Shown one piece after another: positions 22,801-34,422 of a DNA stretch of 64,000 nucleotides. This DNA is from Selaginella moellendorffii (lineage: Eukaryota > Streptophyta > Lycopodiopsida > Selaginellales > Selaginellaceae): positions 467,262-531,261 of the forward strand of contig NW_003314280.1 of assembly GCF_000143415.4 (NCBI RefSeq), read 5' to 3'. The notes beneath the pieces are model-generated. The model was not told where the DNA came from and did not search any database. It saw nothing but the letters and a program-made list of their open reading frames with translations. Within the stretch, counting starts at the first letter, position 1, and each line of letters begins with the position of its first letter. The translations under genes and the position numbers were made by a program.

Positions 22801-25800
22801 AAAGTCCTTACTAAAGTCTGGTAATGCCAACACGGGAGCCTCCCTTTGAGGTGGACGAATGCCACCTCGCATTTCGTTGTCCATACAATCTTCCCTTTTC
22901 CCGTTTGGTCCGTTAAGGGCAGGGCTACTCTCGAATAGTGTTTGATAAACTTTCGGTAGTAGTTGCATAGCCCCAAGAACGCCCTTAGCTTATGTACATT
23001 CGATGGTCGTTCCCATTCCTAGATCGCTGGGACCTTCTCCGGGTCCACCTTGAGCCCGTCCTGGCCCACCACATGCCCAAGAAACTTTACCTCTTGTTGA
23101 GCAAAGTCACATTTGCTCTCTTTAGCATACAGTTTGTATTCCCTTAGTTTCTCAAACACCTTCGCCAAGTGTCCGGCATGCTCTTCTAGTGTCTCGCTAT
23201 AGATTAGGATGTCATCGATATAGACGACCACGAAGTAATCCAAATAGGGTATAAAGATATGGTTCATCAACGCCAAAAACATTGCCGACGCATTACACAG
23301 CCCAAAGGGCATCACCAGAAACTCAAAGCTCCCATACCTGGTTCGACAGGTTGTCTTCTCGACATCTTTCTATGCTACCCTGATCTGGTAGTATCCTGAC
23401 CTCAGGTTAATCCTCGAGAAGTATTTTGCCTTTCCCAACCTATTGAACAGTCCTCAATCCTTGGCAAAGGGTATTTGTTCTTCTTTGTATACTTGTTGAG
23501 CAACCAGTAGTCTATGCACATGCGCATAGATCCATCTTTCTTTTTCACAAATAACACCGGCGCCCCATACGGTGACTTGCTCAACCTAACATACCCTTTG
23601 TCCACCAACTCCTTTAGTTCGCACTTGAGTTCCTCGAGTTCTTTTTCGTTCAAACAATAGGGGGGATGAACCACCGCCTTAGCACCCTCGACCAGCTCAA
23701 TCTTATGTTCTATCAGTCGTGTAGGGGGCAACCCTGCCGGTAACTCCTCTGGCATGGTATCCTGGAATTGGTCTAACACTCGTTGGATCACTAAAGTTAC
23801 TTCTTTCGTTCCTGTCTTTTTGTCACTCTTCACCGAGAGTAAGCACCAAAATGCTGCCTTAGTTCCTTTAGTGAGTTGTCCTCTCATGGACACCAGGTTT
23901 AAGTAGGAATATTTGGCCTTGGTTTGCCCTACCTTTAGATCCTGGGCCTCCACCCTAGATCTTCTTCCTTGGGCATTCGCCAGTACCACAAGGTTCCTAC
24001 CTTGTCCATACAGGGCTACCACAAACTGATTGAACCAATCCATTCCAAAGATCATGTCAAATCCCGCCATGTCCAACACAGTGAAATCCATGTCTACTTT
24101 CCATGTCCCTACTTAGACTCTCGCTTGTCAAAGTACCTCATCGGTGCTTTAGCTACCTTGAACAAACTCTATAGTCCTTGATTCGCCTAGCTGCTGCACC
24201 GTTAGTCCGGCTTGCCGGACTATATCTGCAGCCACAAAATTATTCAAAGCACCCGTGTCAATAAGGATCTTAACAAAGCTACCTCCGAGCTTCCCTCAGA
24301 GGGTTAGTAGATGTCGCGAACGACTCTCTACCAAAGTTGCTCATGTAATGAGTAACTTTGAGTTAGGGACTACCTCAGTTTAGACTTCACTCGACTTGAT
24401 GGCCATATTGGCTCGGGCCTTCTTTGGGTAGGGACATTCCCTCAAAAAGTGTCCCGTTTCACCACAGTTGTAGCATACGTTGTTTCCCACGCTGCTATAT
24501 GACTTGACTTTTTTATCCGTGGGTTTGTCTTTTTTTTCTTGACTCCCCCACGGACTCGCTCGCTAGCCACCAGATTTGCCTTTTCAGAACCCCGAGGACT
24601 CATTCTTAGAGAAACTCTTCTTGAATTTCCCTCTGCTATACGTTCCCTTTGGTTTGGCCCCTTTGCTAAACGTGGATCCTGACCCCGTCGTGTTCCCCTT
24701 TCGCAAGTTATTGTTGAAATACACCTTGATGGCCGCATCCAACGTTTCCTTGTAGTTGGTTGGGTTCCAACGCATCACCTCACCGCGAGCCCAGGTTTAC
24801 AAACCTGATATGAAGGCATGGAACCCATCCTAAGCCACAAATTTTTCCTTTCCAATTTGCCAGCTTACCTCGTCTATCTGACCAACACTGCCTTGGCTTG
24901 TGCTAAGTTCCCTCGCCAAAGTTACCGCCTATTGTACCAGTTCCTACTTGATCCTACTTGGTTTCAGCTACTCACTACACAAGCAACAGAGCGTTAGCCA
25001 TCCATTCACGGATTCCCAAATCTCTCCCAATCCCCCTCCCCGGGTTAAACTGGACTTAAAGTTTTGCTACACTCCCTGCAGGCACAAGCAGCCAAGCACA
25101 CAAGCCTCCAGGTTCCTAACACCCCTTGGTACAACAAGACTTGATCATGGGACCCTCTAAATCCCAAGCCATGGGTGCAACACTTGCTTCGGGACATTGG
25201 GGCAAAACACCGTGGCCTAACGGCCCGGTATGGGTACCTCTACCCCCCCACTTCCATCTCGAAGGGAAGGCCCAAGCCCCTAGGAAGGGCGAGGACTAAT
25301 GAGCCACAAGATATTCAAGTGGGGCACCACTCCACATGAGCCGGGAGCATTGCAGTTGGTTTCCCTTTCAGGAGTGGGAGCTGCTCTTGAGCACTTCCCT
25401 AGGTGGCCCCTCCAGCACCACCCAAGCCCATGCTCACACCCACCCAAGGCCCCTCGACCCCAGTATCAACCTCAAGTCAGTTTGGAAGCACCACTGGAGA
25501 GTTCCTTCAAGACTAGTTCCTGGACCTCACTATCCCTACTATACTTTTGGAACCCCTTACAGCCCCACCCCCCCCCCCGCCCCCCCCCCCTCTAGGAGAC
25601 ACATGCTTTGGGCTTTCACCCCTTGACCCATATTAGTATTCGGAAGCGGTCTCGAACTCGATCTTAGACTTGATCTCGGACCCGACTTCGGACTCGGTCT
25701 CGGACTTGATCTCGGACTCGATCTCGGACCTGATCTCGGACTCGACTTCGGACTCGACCTCGGACTCGGACTCGGATCCGATTCGGATCTCAGACTCTGT

Positions 25801-25980
25801 CTCGAACTCAGTCTCCAATTCGGCCTCGGACTCGATCCCGGACTCTATCTCGAACTCGGTCTCAGAGTTGGTCTTGGACTCGATCTTCGACTCAGTCCCA
25901 TCTGATGAACTCTTTGTCATTTTGGTCATGCTTTCGGGGATCCTTTAGCCTACGACACCTCAGGGAGTCGGTTCTTTACA
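19808..25980 (-). mobile_element. Chromovirus-type Ty3/gypsy element A, decayed
   Basis: Same family as element B but diverged and truncated. LTRs: 19808-20891 (begins TGTAAGCC, ends CTTACA) and 24831-25980, the latter lacking its first TG. The gag start, leader and primer site are deleted, so gag joins the right LTR directly at 24830/24831. The insertion target was the left LTR of element C: the bases CCATA (19803-19807) and CCGTA (25981-25985) flank it as a 5-bp duplication with one change, and the interrupted C LTR reads on across the two sides. Confidence 0.9.
21293..24830 (-). pseudogene. gag-pol remnant of element A
   Basis: Read on the minus strand, the order is gag with part of the zinc knuckle (about 24738-24442), remains of protease, reverse transcriptase (24091-23019, including [10 protein letters not shown]), RNase H (22968-22639), integrase (22533-21726) and a chromodomain (to 21293). 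Many stops and small frameshifts break it. About 0.5 kb between the integrase core and the C-terminal domain is missing, joining CYVSG to the [10 protein letters not shown] block. It retains the same 47-nt GT-AG segment (21679-21725) that interrupts the integrase of element B. Confidence 0.88.
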
Positions 25981-26009
25981 CCGTACACTTGGACCTTATA
26001 TCATCCCTT

Positions 26010-26281
26010 TGTAAGCAATCAAAGAGAACAACTCGAGATACAGTCCATGGGGTTCAAAGATAGAGGTAAAAAAGGCCCATGAATAAGAGTGCACCCCCTT
26101 TTCCAATCGGTTAAGGGTTTTGGGATATTTGGGGTTAAGCGTCTTTGGGTTTGAATAGTACTGGGCTGGGTGACCTCCCGAACAAGAATAAACAAGGTTA
26201 ATATGCATCAAATGCCCTGCTCACCACTATCCTATAGCAGTGTCCAGCATTGCCCAAGTAGTCCAAACTCAGGAGCTTACA
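26010..26281. repeat. Solo LTR of a TRIM-like element
   Basis: Begins TGTAAGCA and ends GCTTACA; matches the LTRs of the complete TRIM at 37791-38502. Flanked by a perfect 5-bp duplication CCCTT (26005-26009 and 26282-26286). Between the shared ends it carries about 80 extra bases (roughly 26178-26256) absent from the other LTRs. It lies in the 3' end of element C, close to the C LTR. Confidence 0.88.
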
Positions 26282-26379
26282 CCCTTCCTCTCAGAATTGT
26301 GAATAAGTCAAGATTTGGAGAAACATTAAGAGGAGGCATCAGTGGATCTATAGGTGGTGTCAATTGTTCTTGATCCCTT

Positions 26380-28040
26380 TGTACAAAGCGTTTTAGCCAT
26401 TATATATGCATAATTTCTGGAGGATTAACTTGTTAGATGTTATGCCAAACCTCATATACTTGCAATCCAATTTGCCACAACACCTGATACGGTTTTTTCC
26501 ACTGAGCAAGGAGCCCTTTAGATAAACTATGTACTATAAGATAAGGAAAATAGACTAACACCAAGTCATCCACTTTGTATTCCACAAGTGGACGATAATA
26601 AGAGTTGTAGTGCCGTTGTTGTTCCATTTATGTGCGGCTTAAGTGTTCAATAAGCTCTGTTGGGATAAGTGGAAGAATACTCATTAAATATTGATCCCAC
26701 GATTTGGCATCGATAGCCCATGGCAATCATGAAGGTAAACCCAACTCCATTGGTAATATTGGATTATAACTATATAGATGTTTAGAAATTTATATGGTAA
26801 AGCACTAATAAAACTTTGCACCCTTATGACATATGCATATTGAAGAGACGGCAACCATCCCAATCCAAATGCTAAAAGTTCACATACTTCACAATCATCC
26901 CTTTAAATGTTAGAACGAGCCGTTCCACCAAACCTTCTAATTATAGATGATAAACACTCGTGAAAGTGTGGCGTATCCCTAACTAAGATGTCAAAACATA
27001 AAATGCCTCAACCATAAATGCAAGATTATTATCTGAAAGAATCCGCTCTGGACAAAAATGCTAAAACACCACTCAATTAAGGAGGAAGTATCTAACAACA
27101 GTTGTAGAGGCGGTAGCAAGAGCACTAACTTCCACCCAACGAGTCAGGTAATCAGAAGCAATAATAACATACTCATTGCCAGTAATCAATCATAGAAAAA
27201 GTTTCATAAGATTGAACACCACCAATTCAAACAAATGGGAAACTATAATTGACTCCAACCATCCTTCCACAGCATGAGGGGAAGTATTACGAGCTTAGCA
27301 CCAAATGCAACTATGCACATACTGAATAACATCACGTTATATTTCCGGCTAATAAAAAGACCTGTATAACTTCTTGATCACACGGCAATGTCCTATATGC
27401 CCGTATAGAACAGAAAAATCATGGTAGGCATGGAGAAACTGTGGAATAAAGATTGAAGACACCACCAACCATAAATGATTATTAGGATTCATCCCTACAA
27501 AATAAAGAACATCTTCAAAGCAATATTGCAAATATAAATGCCAAAATGGCAAGTTATTAGCAAGTGATGCAAGATTTTCAAACTTATGTTAAAGCCTTCA
27601 AATCCATAGCTCAATCTTTTGAGCATCGCAAACTTCATCAAGAAAAGGTAGATCTTGCTCTACACCTTGTGGACACTGAACATCAAGTACAACAACCACT
27701 GACAGCACAAAATCCTTGTCTAGAAAATCCATAAATACTGAAACAACAGACTCATCAAAAACATGAGAAGAGAGTGAAGAAGGAAGAGAAGCTTGAGAAA
27801 GGGCATCAGCATCAGCCATAAAACTCCCCAAGCGATGAATAATATCAAAATTATATATTTGAAGCTTCAAAGCCCACTTAGTAGTATGACCAACCAAGTT
27901 CTTTCGCTTTAATAATTAAGTAATGGCAATATAATCACTTTCTAATAACGTCTAAAAACCATGTAAATATGCATGAAGTTTATTGAAACCCCAGACTGCT
28001 GCTAAACACTCTTTCTCTATCATGGAATAGTTCACCTTCA
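26380..28040 (-). pseudogene. Element C pol remnant, integrase and RNase H end
   Basis: Fragments match element D pol in order: integrase C-terminus (EYKVDDLVLV-like block, 26627-26433), integrase core and zinc-binding region (27552-26640) and RNase H/linker (27897-27598, LKLQIYNFDIIHR). Numerous stops. The sequence breaks at 28040 where element B is inserted and resumes at 35575. Confidence 0.85.
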
Positions 28041-29187
28041 TGTAAGCCACAAATTTTTCCTTTCCAATTTGCCAGCTTACCTCGCCTATCCGACCAACTC
28101 CGCCTTGGCTTGTGCTAAGTTCCCTCGCCAAGGTTCTCGCCTATGGTGCCAGCTCCTACTTGGTTTCAACTACTTACTGCACGAGCAACGGAGTGTTAGC
28201 CATCCATCTACGGATTCCCAAATCTCTCCCAATCCCCCTCCCCGGGTTAGACTGGACTTAAGGTTCGGCTACACTCCCCGCAGGCACAAGCAGCCAAGCA
28301 CACCAAGCCTCCAGATTCCTAACTCCCCAAGGTATCACAAGGCTTGATCATGGGACCCTCTAAATCCCAAGCCTTGGGTGCAGCACTTGCTTCGGGACGT
28401 CGGGGCGAAACACCGTGGCCTAACGGCCCGGTATGGGTACCTCTAGCCCCCCTCTTCCATCCCGAAGGAAAGGCCCAAGCCCCCGGAAGGGCGAGGACCA
28501 ATGAGCCACAAGGTACTCAAGTGGGGCACCACTCCACCTGAGCCGGGAGCACCGCAATCGGTTTCCCTTTCGGGAGTGGGAGCTGCTCTTGAGCACTTCC
28601 TTGGATGGCCCCTCCGGCACCAGCCAAGTCCATGCTCACTCCCACCCAAGGCCCCTCGGTCCCAGTCCCAACCTCAAGTCGGTTTGGAAGCCCAACTGGA
28701 GAGTCCCTTCTAAACTGGTTCCTGGACCTCACTATCCCTACTATACTTTTGGAACCCCCTGCAGCCCCCCCCCCCTGGGAGACGCACGCTTTGGGCTTTC
28801 ACCCCTTGACCCGTATTAGTATTTGGACTTAGTCTCTGGCTCGATCTCGGACCCGATTTCGGATCCGACTTCGGATTCGGGTTCGGACTCGATCACGGAC
28901 TCGATCTCGGACCCGATCTCGGACCCGACCTCGGACTCGACCTCGGACTCGGTCTCGGACCCGATTTCGGATCCGGACTCCGTCTCGAACTCGGTCTCGA
29001 ACTCGGACTCGAACTCGGTCCCCGAGTCGGTCTCGGATTCGATTCCGGACTCTATCTCGAACTCGGTCCTAGAGTCGGTCTTGGACTCGATCCTCGACTT
29101 GGTCCCATCCGATGAACTCTTTGTCACTTCGGTCAAGCTTTTGGGGATCCTTTAGCCTACGACATCTCGGGGAGTCGGTTCCTTACA
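28041..29187 (-). repeat. Element B left (3') LTR
   Basis: 1,147 bp. It contains a poly-C run near 28766-28776 and an array of TCGGAC/TCGAAC-like hexamers at about 28823-29118. The array is open in sense and antisense, giving Ser/Glu-rich and Ser/Asp-rich frames. The same array occurs in all A and B LTRs. Confidence 0.95.
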
Positions 29188-29626
29188 ACTCCACCACCCA
29201 TAGAAGAAGTTCGATGCCCACATCGAACGTCTCGTTTTATCCTACGACTTGTTGTCCATGTCTCCGGGGGCATCCCCCCACTTAGCGGTGTGCCTAAGTT
29301 AGCCTCCCCGGCCAAGAGCCCATGACAACGGAATATAGGTGTCCCTATATTCCTCACCTCACCACGCCCTAGTATAGGGTCGGGACTTGAACCCAGCCTT
29401 GCTTTACTAGGGGGTTGGGACTCGAACCCAACCTCCGTAGAATACGTCTACGGATTCGACATCCCCGCAGGGAGTCGGGCGTAGTGCCCTACGCCTGGTC
29501 GACCTATCCAACCCATGCTAATTAGCTTACCTTTGGCGCGCCTTCGGGTCCCAACATATGCCATTTGCTCAACTTTGCAAATTGATATTTTTAATTGAAT
29601 TTTGCATAAGTACATAAAGTTCTGCC

Positions 29627-32600
29627 TTACAGAAATTCCTCCACTAGATCTCGTGCGTTCGCTAGGTTCTCCTCCGGTTCCCATGTTGCTTCGCAGTGTG
29701 GAAATCCTTTCCACTTCACATGGAACTCTCTCACCTCGCGTCCTTGTCGCTTGCTCTTGCGCGCATTGAGGATGGCCTCGACTTCGTATTCCTCTTCCCC
29801 TTGGATAACCTCAGGTAAAGGTCTCACTTGGTCCTTGCGAAGCGGATCCTCAAAGTACGGCTTGAGTAAGTTCACGTGGAACACTGGGTGCATCTTCCCC
29901 ATCTCTCGAGGAAGTCGGAGTCGGTAAGCCACTTTACCGATTCGTGCCTCAATTTCATAAGGCCCCGCGAACCTGCTTAAGGAACTCAAGATCAATTCAT
30001 TTACAGGAATACATGCGTCTTTACCTTTGGGTCAACTTTCGGCTGATCCAGCTTGGTAGTCTGAGGTTCTTGGTGTTCAGCCACACCTTCTCCCCAGCTT
30101 GGAACTCCACATCCCGACGCTTTTGGTTCGCGTACTTAGTTTGCCTTTGTTGAGCCCGTTCCAAGGAATCCCTCACTAGATTCCAAATGTTGAGTCTTTC
30201 CGCCGTGAATGCCTCCACTGCGGGTAACTCTCCATGATACTCGGCCACGCCGAGTTCCACAGGACCTTCAATAGCTCGCCCATTGATGACTTCCCATGGA
30301 CTCACCCCGATGCTTGAGTGTGGTGAGTTGTTATAACACATTTCCGCAAGTCCCAAATGACTTACCCAGTCGGTCTGGTCTCCCGAGACATAGCATCGCA
30401 AATAATCCTCCAGCTGCCTATTCACCCTTTCCGTTTGTCCGTCTGTCAAGAAGTGTTAGTGCCATCAATCTTGACTTAATACCCATTACCTGTCTGTGGG
30501 TGATAGGCTGTGCTGAATTTCAATTTGGTGCGATACTGTTCTAGGAGTGTCCTCCAGAACCTACTAGTGAAGATCTTATCTCGATCTGAGATAATCTCTT
30601 CCGGCCTTCCCCGCACTCGAACCACTTGTTCAAAGAACAGCTTCGCCACACCTTCTGCATCCACGTCCGTTGTGGTGGGTATGAAATGTGCCATCTTTGA
30701 AAATCGGTCCACCACCACGAATATCGCATCAAACCCCTCGCTTGGGGGTAGTCCCGTGATGAAGTCCATCGTAAGACATTTCCACGGGCGATCTGGAATT
30801 GGGATGCTTTGCAACAAGCCCCCACTAGCCTTAGTCACGGCTTTGACCTGCTGACATGTTGGACATGTCTTTACATAGTCTTGGACGTCCTTAGCCATAT
30901 CTGGCCAATGGTACTTCCTCTTGAGTAAGCCCATCGTCTTGGGCACTCCGCCGTGTCCCGCAAGAGGTCCGTCATGACACTCTTCTAAGGCCACCTTCCT
31001 TAGTTCCCCTTCTGGAACATACACCCTCGTTTGCTTGTAATAAATGAGTCCGTTGCGTTCCGCATAGCCCGTTTTCTCTTCCGTTGGCAGCTCACCTCTC
31101 TGGTGAGCTTCCCGCGCCTCTAGATTCCTCAGCAACACTTCTTGTGCTAGACCATCGTTCTCATATGCTGTCCGCACATCGTCCCAGAAGGTTGCTGTTG
31201 CGCTGGATATTGCCAACTTCAAGCTCGCTTTTCGACTTAGCGCATCCGCCACGATGTTGCTCTTCCCAGGCTTGTACAGAATTTCGCAATCAAACTCGGC
31301 CAAGGCATTGGCCCACCGACCTTGTTTCCCTCTTAGGTCGGGCTGTGACAAGAAGTGTTTCGTCGCCACATTGTCCGTGTAAACCTTGAAGTGTCTCCCA
31401 AGGTAGTGTCGCCACTCCTTGAGTGCCTTGACCACCGCAAACAATTCCTTCTCATGGGCAGGCCACTTCCGTTGAGCCTTGTCCAGCTTCTTCGAGAAGA
31501 ACGCTACCGGATGGTTGTCTTGCTTCAGGACTGCGCCCAACGCAAAGTCCGAAGCATCCGTTTCTACCTCAAAGTCCTTACCAAAGTCTGGCAATGCCAA
31601 TACGGGAGCCTTCCTCAACTTCCCTTTGAGGTGGACGAATGCCGCCTCGCATTCTGCTGTCCATACCATCTTCCCTTTTCCTGTTTGGTCCGTTAAGGGC
31701 AGGGCTACTCTCGAATAGTGTCTGATAAACTTTCGATAGTAGTTGCATAGCCCCAGGAACGCCCTCAACTCATGTACATTCGATGGTCGCTCCCATTCCT
31801 GGATCGCTTGGACCTTCTCCGGGTCCACCTTGAGCCCGTCCTGGCCCACCACATGCCCGAGAAACTTTACCTCTTGTTGAGCAAAGTCACATTTGCTCTC
31901 TTTAGCATACAGCTTGTGTTCCCTTAGTTTCTCAAACACCTTCGCCAAGTGTTCGGCATGCTCTTCTAGCGTCTCGCTATAGATCAGGATGTCGTCGATA
32001 TAGACGACCACGAAGTGATCCAGATAGGGTACAAAGACGTGGTTCATTAGCGCCGAAAACGTTGCCGGCGCATTACATAGCCCGAAGGGCATCACCAGAA
32101 ACTCAAAGCTCCCATACCTCGTTCGACAGGTTGTCTTCTCGACATCTTCCTCGGCTACCCTGATCTGGTAGTATCCTGACCTTAGGTCAATCCTCGAGAA
32201 GTATTTTGCCTTTCCCAACCTATCGAACAGGTCCTCAATCCTTGGCAAAGGGTACTTGTTCTTCTTTGTATACTTGTTGAGCAAGCGGTAGTCTATGCAC
32301 ATGCGCATAGATCCATCTTTCTTTTTCACAAATAACACCGGCGCCCCATACGGCGACTTGCTCAACCTAACATACCCTTTGTCCACCAACTCCTCTAGTT
32401 GGCACTTGAGCTCCTTGAGTTCTTTTTCGTTCAAACGATAAGGGGGACGAACCACTGCCTCAGCACCCTCGACCAGCTCAATCTTATGTTCTATCGGTCG
32501 TGCTGGGGGCAGCCCCGCCGGTAGCTCCTCCGGCATGGTATCCTGGAATTGGTCCAACACCCGCTGGATCACTAAAGGCACTTCTTCCGTTCTTGTCTTT

Positions 32601-34363
32601 TTGTCACTCTTCACCGAGAGTAAGCACAAAAAGGCTGCCTTAGTTCCTTTAGTGAGTTGTCCTCTCGTGGACACCAGGTTTAAGCAGGATTCTTTGGCCT
32701 TGCTTTGCCCTACCTTTAGATCCTGGGCTTCCACCCTAGATCTTCTTCCTTGGGCATTCGCCAGTACCACAAGGTTCCTACCTTGTCCATGTAGGGCTAC
32801 CACGAACCGATTGAACCAATCCATTCCGAAGATCACGTCAAATCCCGCCATGTCCAACACGGTGAAATCCATGTCTACCTTCCAAGTCCCTACTTCGACT
32901 TTCGCTTGTCGAAGTACCTCATCGGTGCTTTGGCTACCTTGAACAAACTCTATAGTCCTTGGTTCGCCTAGCCGCTGCACCGTTAGTCCGGCTTGCCGGA
33001 CTATGTCTGCAGCCACAAAATTATCCGAAGCACCCGTGTCAATAAGGATCTTAACAAAGCTACCTCCGAGCTTCCCTCGGAGGGCTAGTAGATGTCGCGA
33101 ACGACTCTCTACCAAAGTTGCTCGTGTAATGAGTAACTTTGAGTTAGGGACTGGATCACATACCTCATTTTGGACTTCGCCCGACTTGATGGCCATATTG
33201 GCTCTGGCCTTCTTCGGGTAGGGACATTCCCTTGAAAAGTGTCCCGCTTCACCGCAGTTATAGCATACGTTGTTTCCCACGCTGCTATATGACTTGACCT
33301 TCTTATCCGTGGGTTTGTCTCTTTTCGCTTGACTCCCCCACGTACTTGCTCGCTGGCCACCGGATTTGCCTTTCCGAAATCCCGAGGACTCATTCTTAGA
33401 GAAACTCTTCTTGAATTTCCCCCTGCTATATGTTCCCCTCGGTTTGGCCCCTTTGTGAAATGTGGATCCCGACCCCGTCGTGTTCCCCTTTCGCAGGTTA
33501 TCGTTGAAATGCACCTTGATGGCCGCATCCAACGCTTCCTTGTAGTTGGTCGGGTTCCAGCGCATCACCTCACCGCGAGCCCAGGTTTGCAAACCTGATA
33601 TAAAGGCATGGAACGCATCCATATCCCCCATGTCCGTGACAAGTATCCTCTTTGCCATGAACCCATTCACATATTCCTGGATGGTTCCAGTCTGCTTCAG
33701 CCTACTCAGCTCATCTCTCAAATGCAGAGTGGCATTCGGAGGAACGTATGTCGCGCGGATCCTCGCCTTCATCATGTCCCAGGTGGCCACCGGTCCTTCG
33801 TTGGCCTCCGTTGTTCTCCACCAAGACTTGGCATTATCTGCCAAGTATGGTTTTGCACATGGGACCTTCTCCGAGCTCGGTAACCGTAACGCTCGGAAGT
33901 AGTCCTCCATATCGTAAAACCAATCCTCCACAACCTTATAGTCGTTCACTCCCTTGAACACCGGTGGGGGCTTTGGTTTGTACTTGGGAACTGCCTGAGG
34001 GACTGATTCCACTTCGGTCTGTTCGACCTTGTCTGGTTTTGCCTCAGTCCCTGCCGAAGGGTCCGCACCTTCTGCGCTGCCAGCATCCGCAGTCTTTCGC
34101 CTTTTCTTCCGTTTTTCGTCACGCTTTAGCTTGCGTACGAGAGTCTCCAGCAGGGCATTGGTCTACGCCAATTGACCTTCTAGAACGTCCAATCGAGCCT
34201 TGGACGACCGAACCTCGCCACCGGACTCCTGTTTGGAAGTTTCCTCACTAGAGTCCTCCTCATGCAAGGATTCCTCATCCATAGCCTCTTGTTCGACCGG
34301 AGGCTCCAGCTCTGGCGGAGGTTCTGTCTCCGCCTGGGTTCGCTTACGCCCTGCCCTTGCCAT
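29627..34363 (-). CDS. Element B gag-pol polyprotein with two intron-like gaps
   Basis: Start ATG at 34363 ([10 protein letters not shown]). The frame has one TAG at 34163-34165 (codon 67) and is then open to 30476. Domains in order: gag; CCHC zinc knuckle ([14 protein letters not shown]); aspartic protease ([10 protein letters not shown]); reverse transcriptase ([10 protein letters not shown]); RNase H; integrase zinc domain (H-x-H and CPTC) and catalytic core; and a C-terminal chromodomain ending at 29627 ([21 protein letters not shown]). The integrase is interrupted by GT-AG segments 30443-30489 (47 nt) and 29973-30024 (52 nt). Their removal gives one frame of 1,546 codons (the TAG aside) and restores conserved residues at both junctions. 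The chromodomain places it among chromoviruses. Whether the TAG is a new nonsense mutation or read through is unknown. Confidence 0.9.
29973..30024 (-). other. Predicted 52-nt intron in element B integrase C-terminus
   Basis: Donor AAAG|GTAAAG and acceptor AAGCAG. It contains in-frame stops when unspliced. Removal joins the SRKLTQ block to RFAGPYEI in frame, the normal continuation of the integrase C-terminal domain before the chromodomain. The matching part of element A is deleted. Confidence 0.7.
30443..30489 (-). other. Predicted 47-nt intron in element B integrase core
   Basis: Donor ACAG|GTAATG, acceptor TTGACAG, and a CTAAC branch-like motif ending about 15 nt before the acceptor. Unspliced reading stops after four codons. 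Removal restores the conserved integrase block with the catalytic Glu spaced 35 residues after the second catalytic Asp. Element A keeps the same 47-nt length, both splice sites and CTAAC (21679-21725). Confidence 0.75.
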
Positions 34364-34406
34364 CTCCCAGCAATCCGCCTCTATCCTTCGCTAGAACTGA
34401 GGAGAA

Positions 34407-34419
34407 GGCTCCGATACCA
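34407..34419 (-). other. Element B primer binding site (initiator tRNA-Met)
   Basis: TGGTATCGGAGCC lies three bases inside the 5' LTR and differs by one base from the usual TGGTATCAGAGCC complementary to the 3' end of initiator tRNA-Met. Confidence 0.85.
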
Positions 34420-34422
34420 AAT

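Noticed and set aside
28823-29155. Plus-strand Ser/Asp repeat frame in the LTR as an independent gene
   Set aside because: Antisense to the element and explained by a six-base repeat unit being open in both directions.
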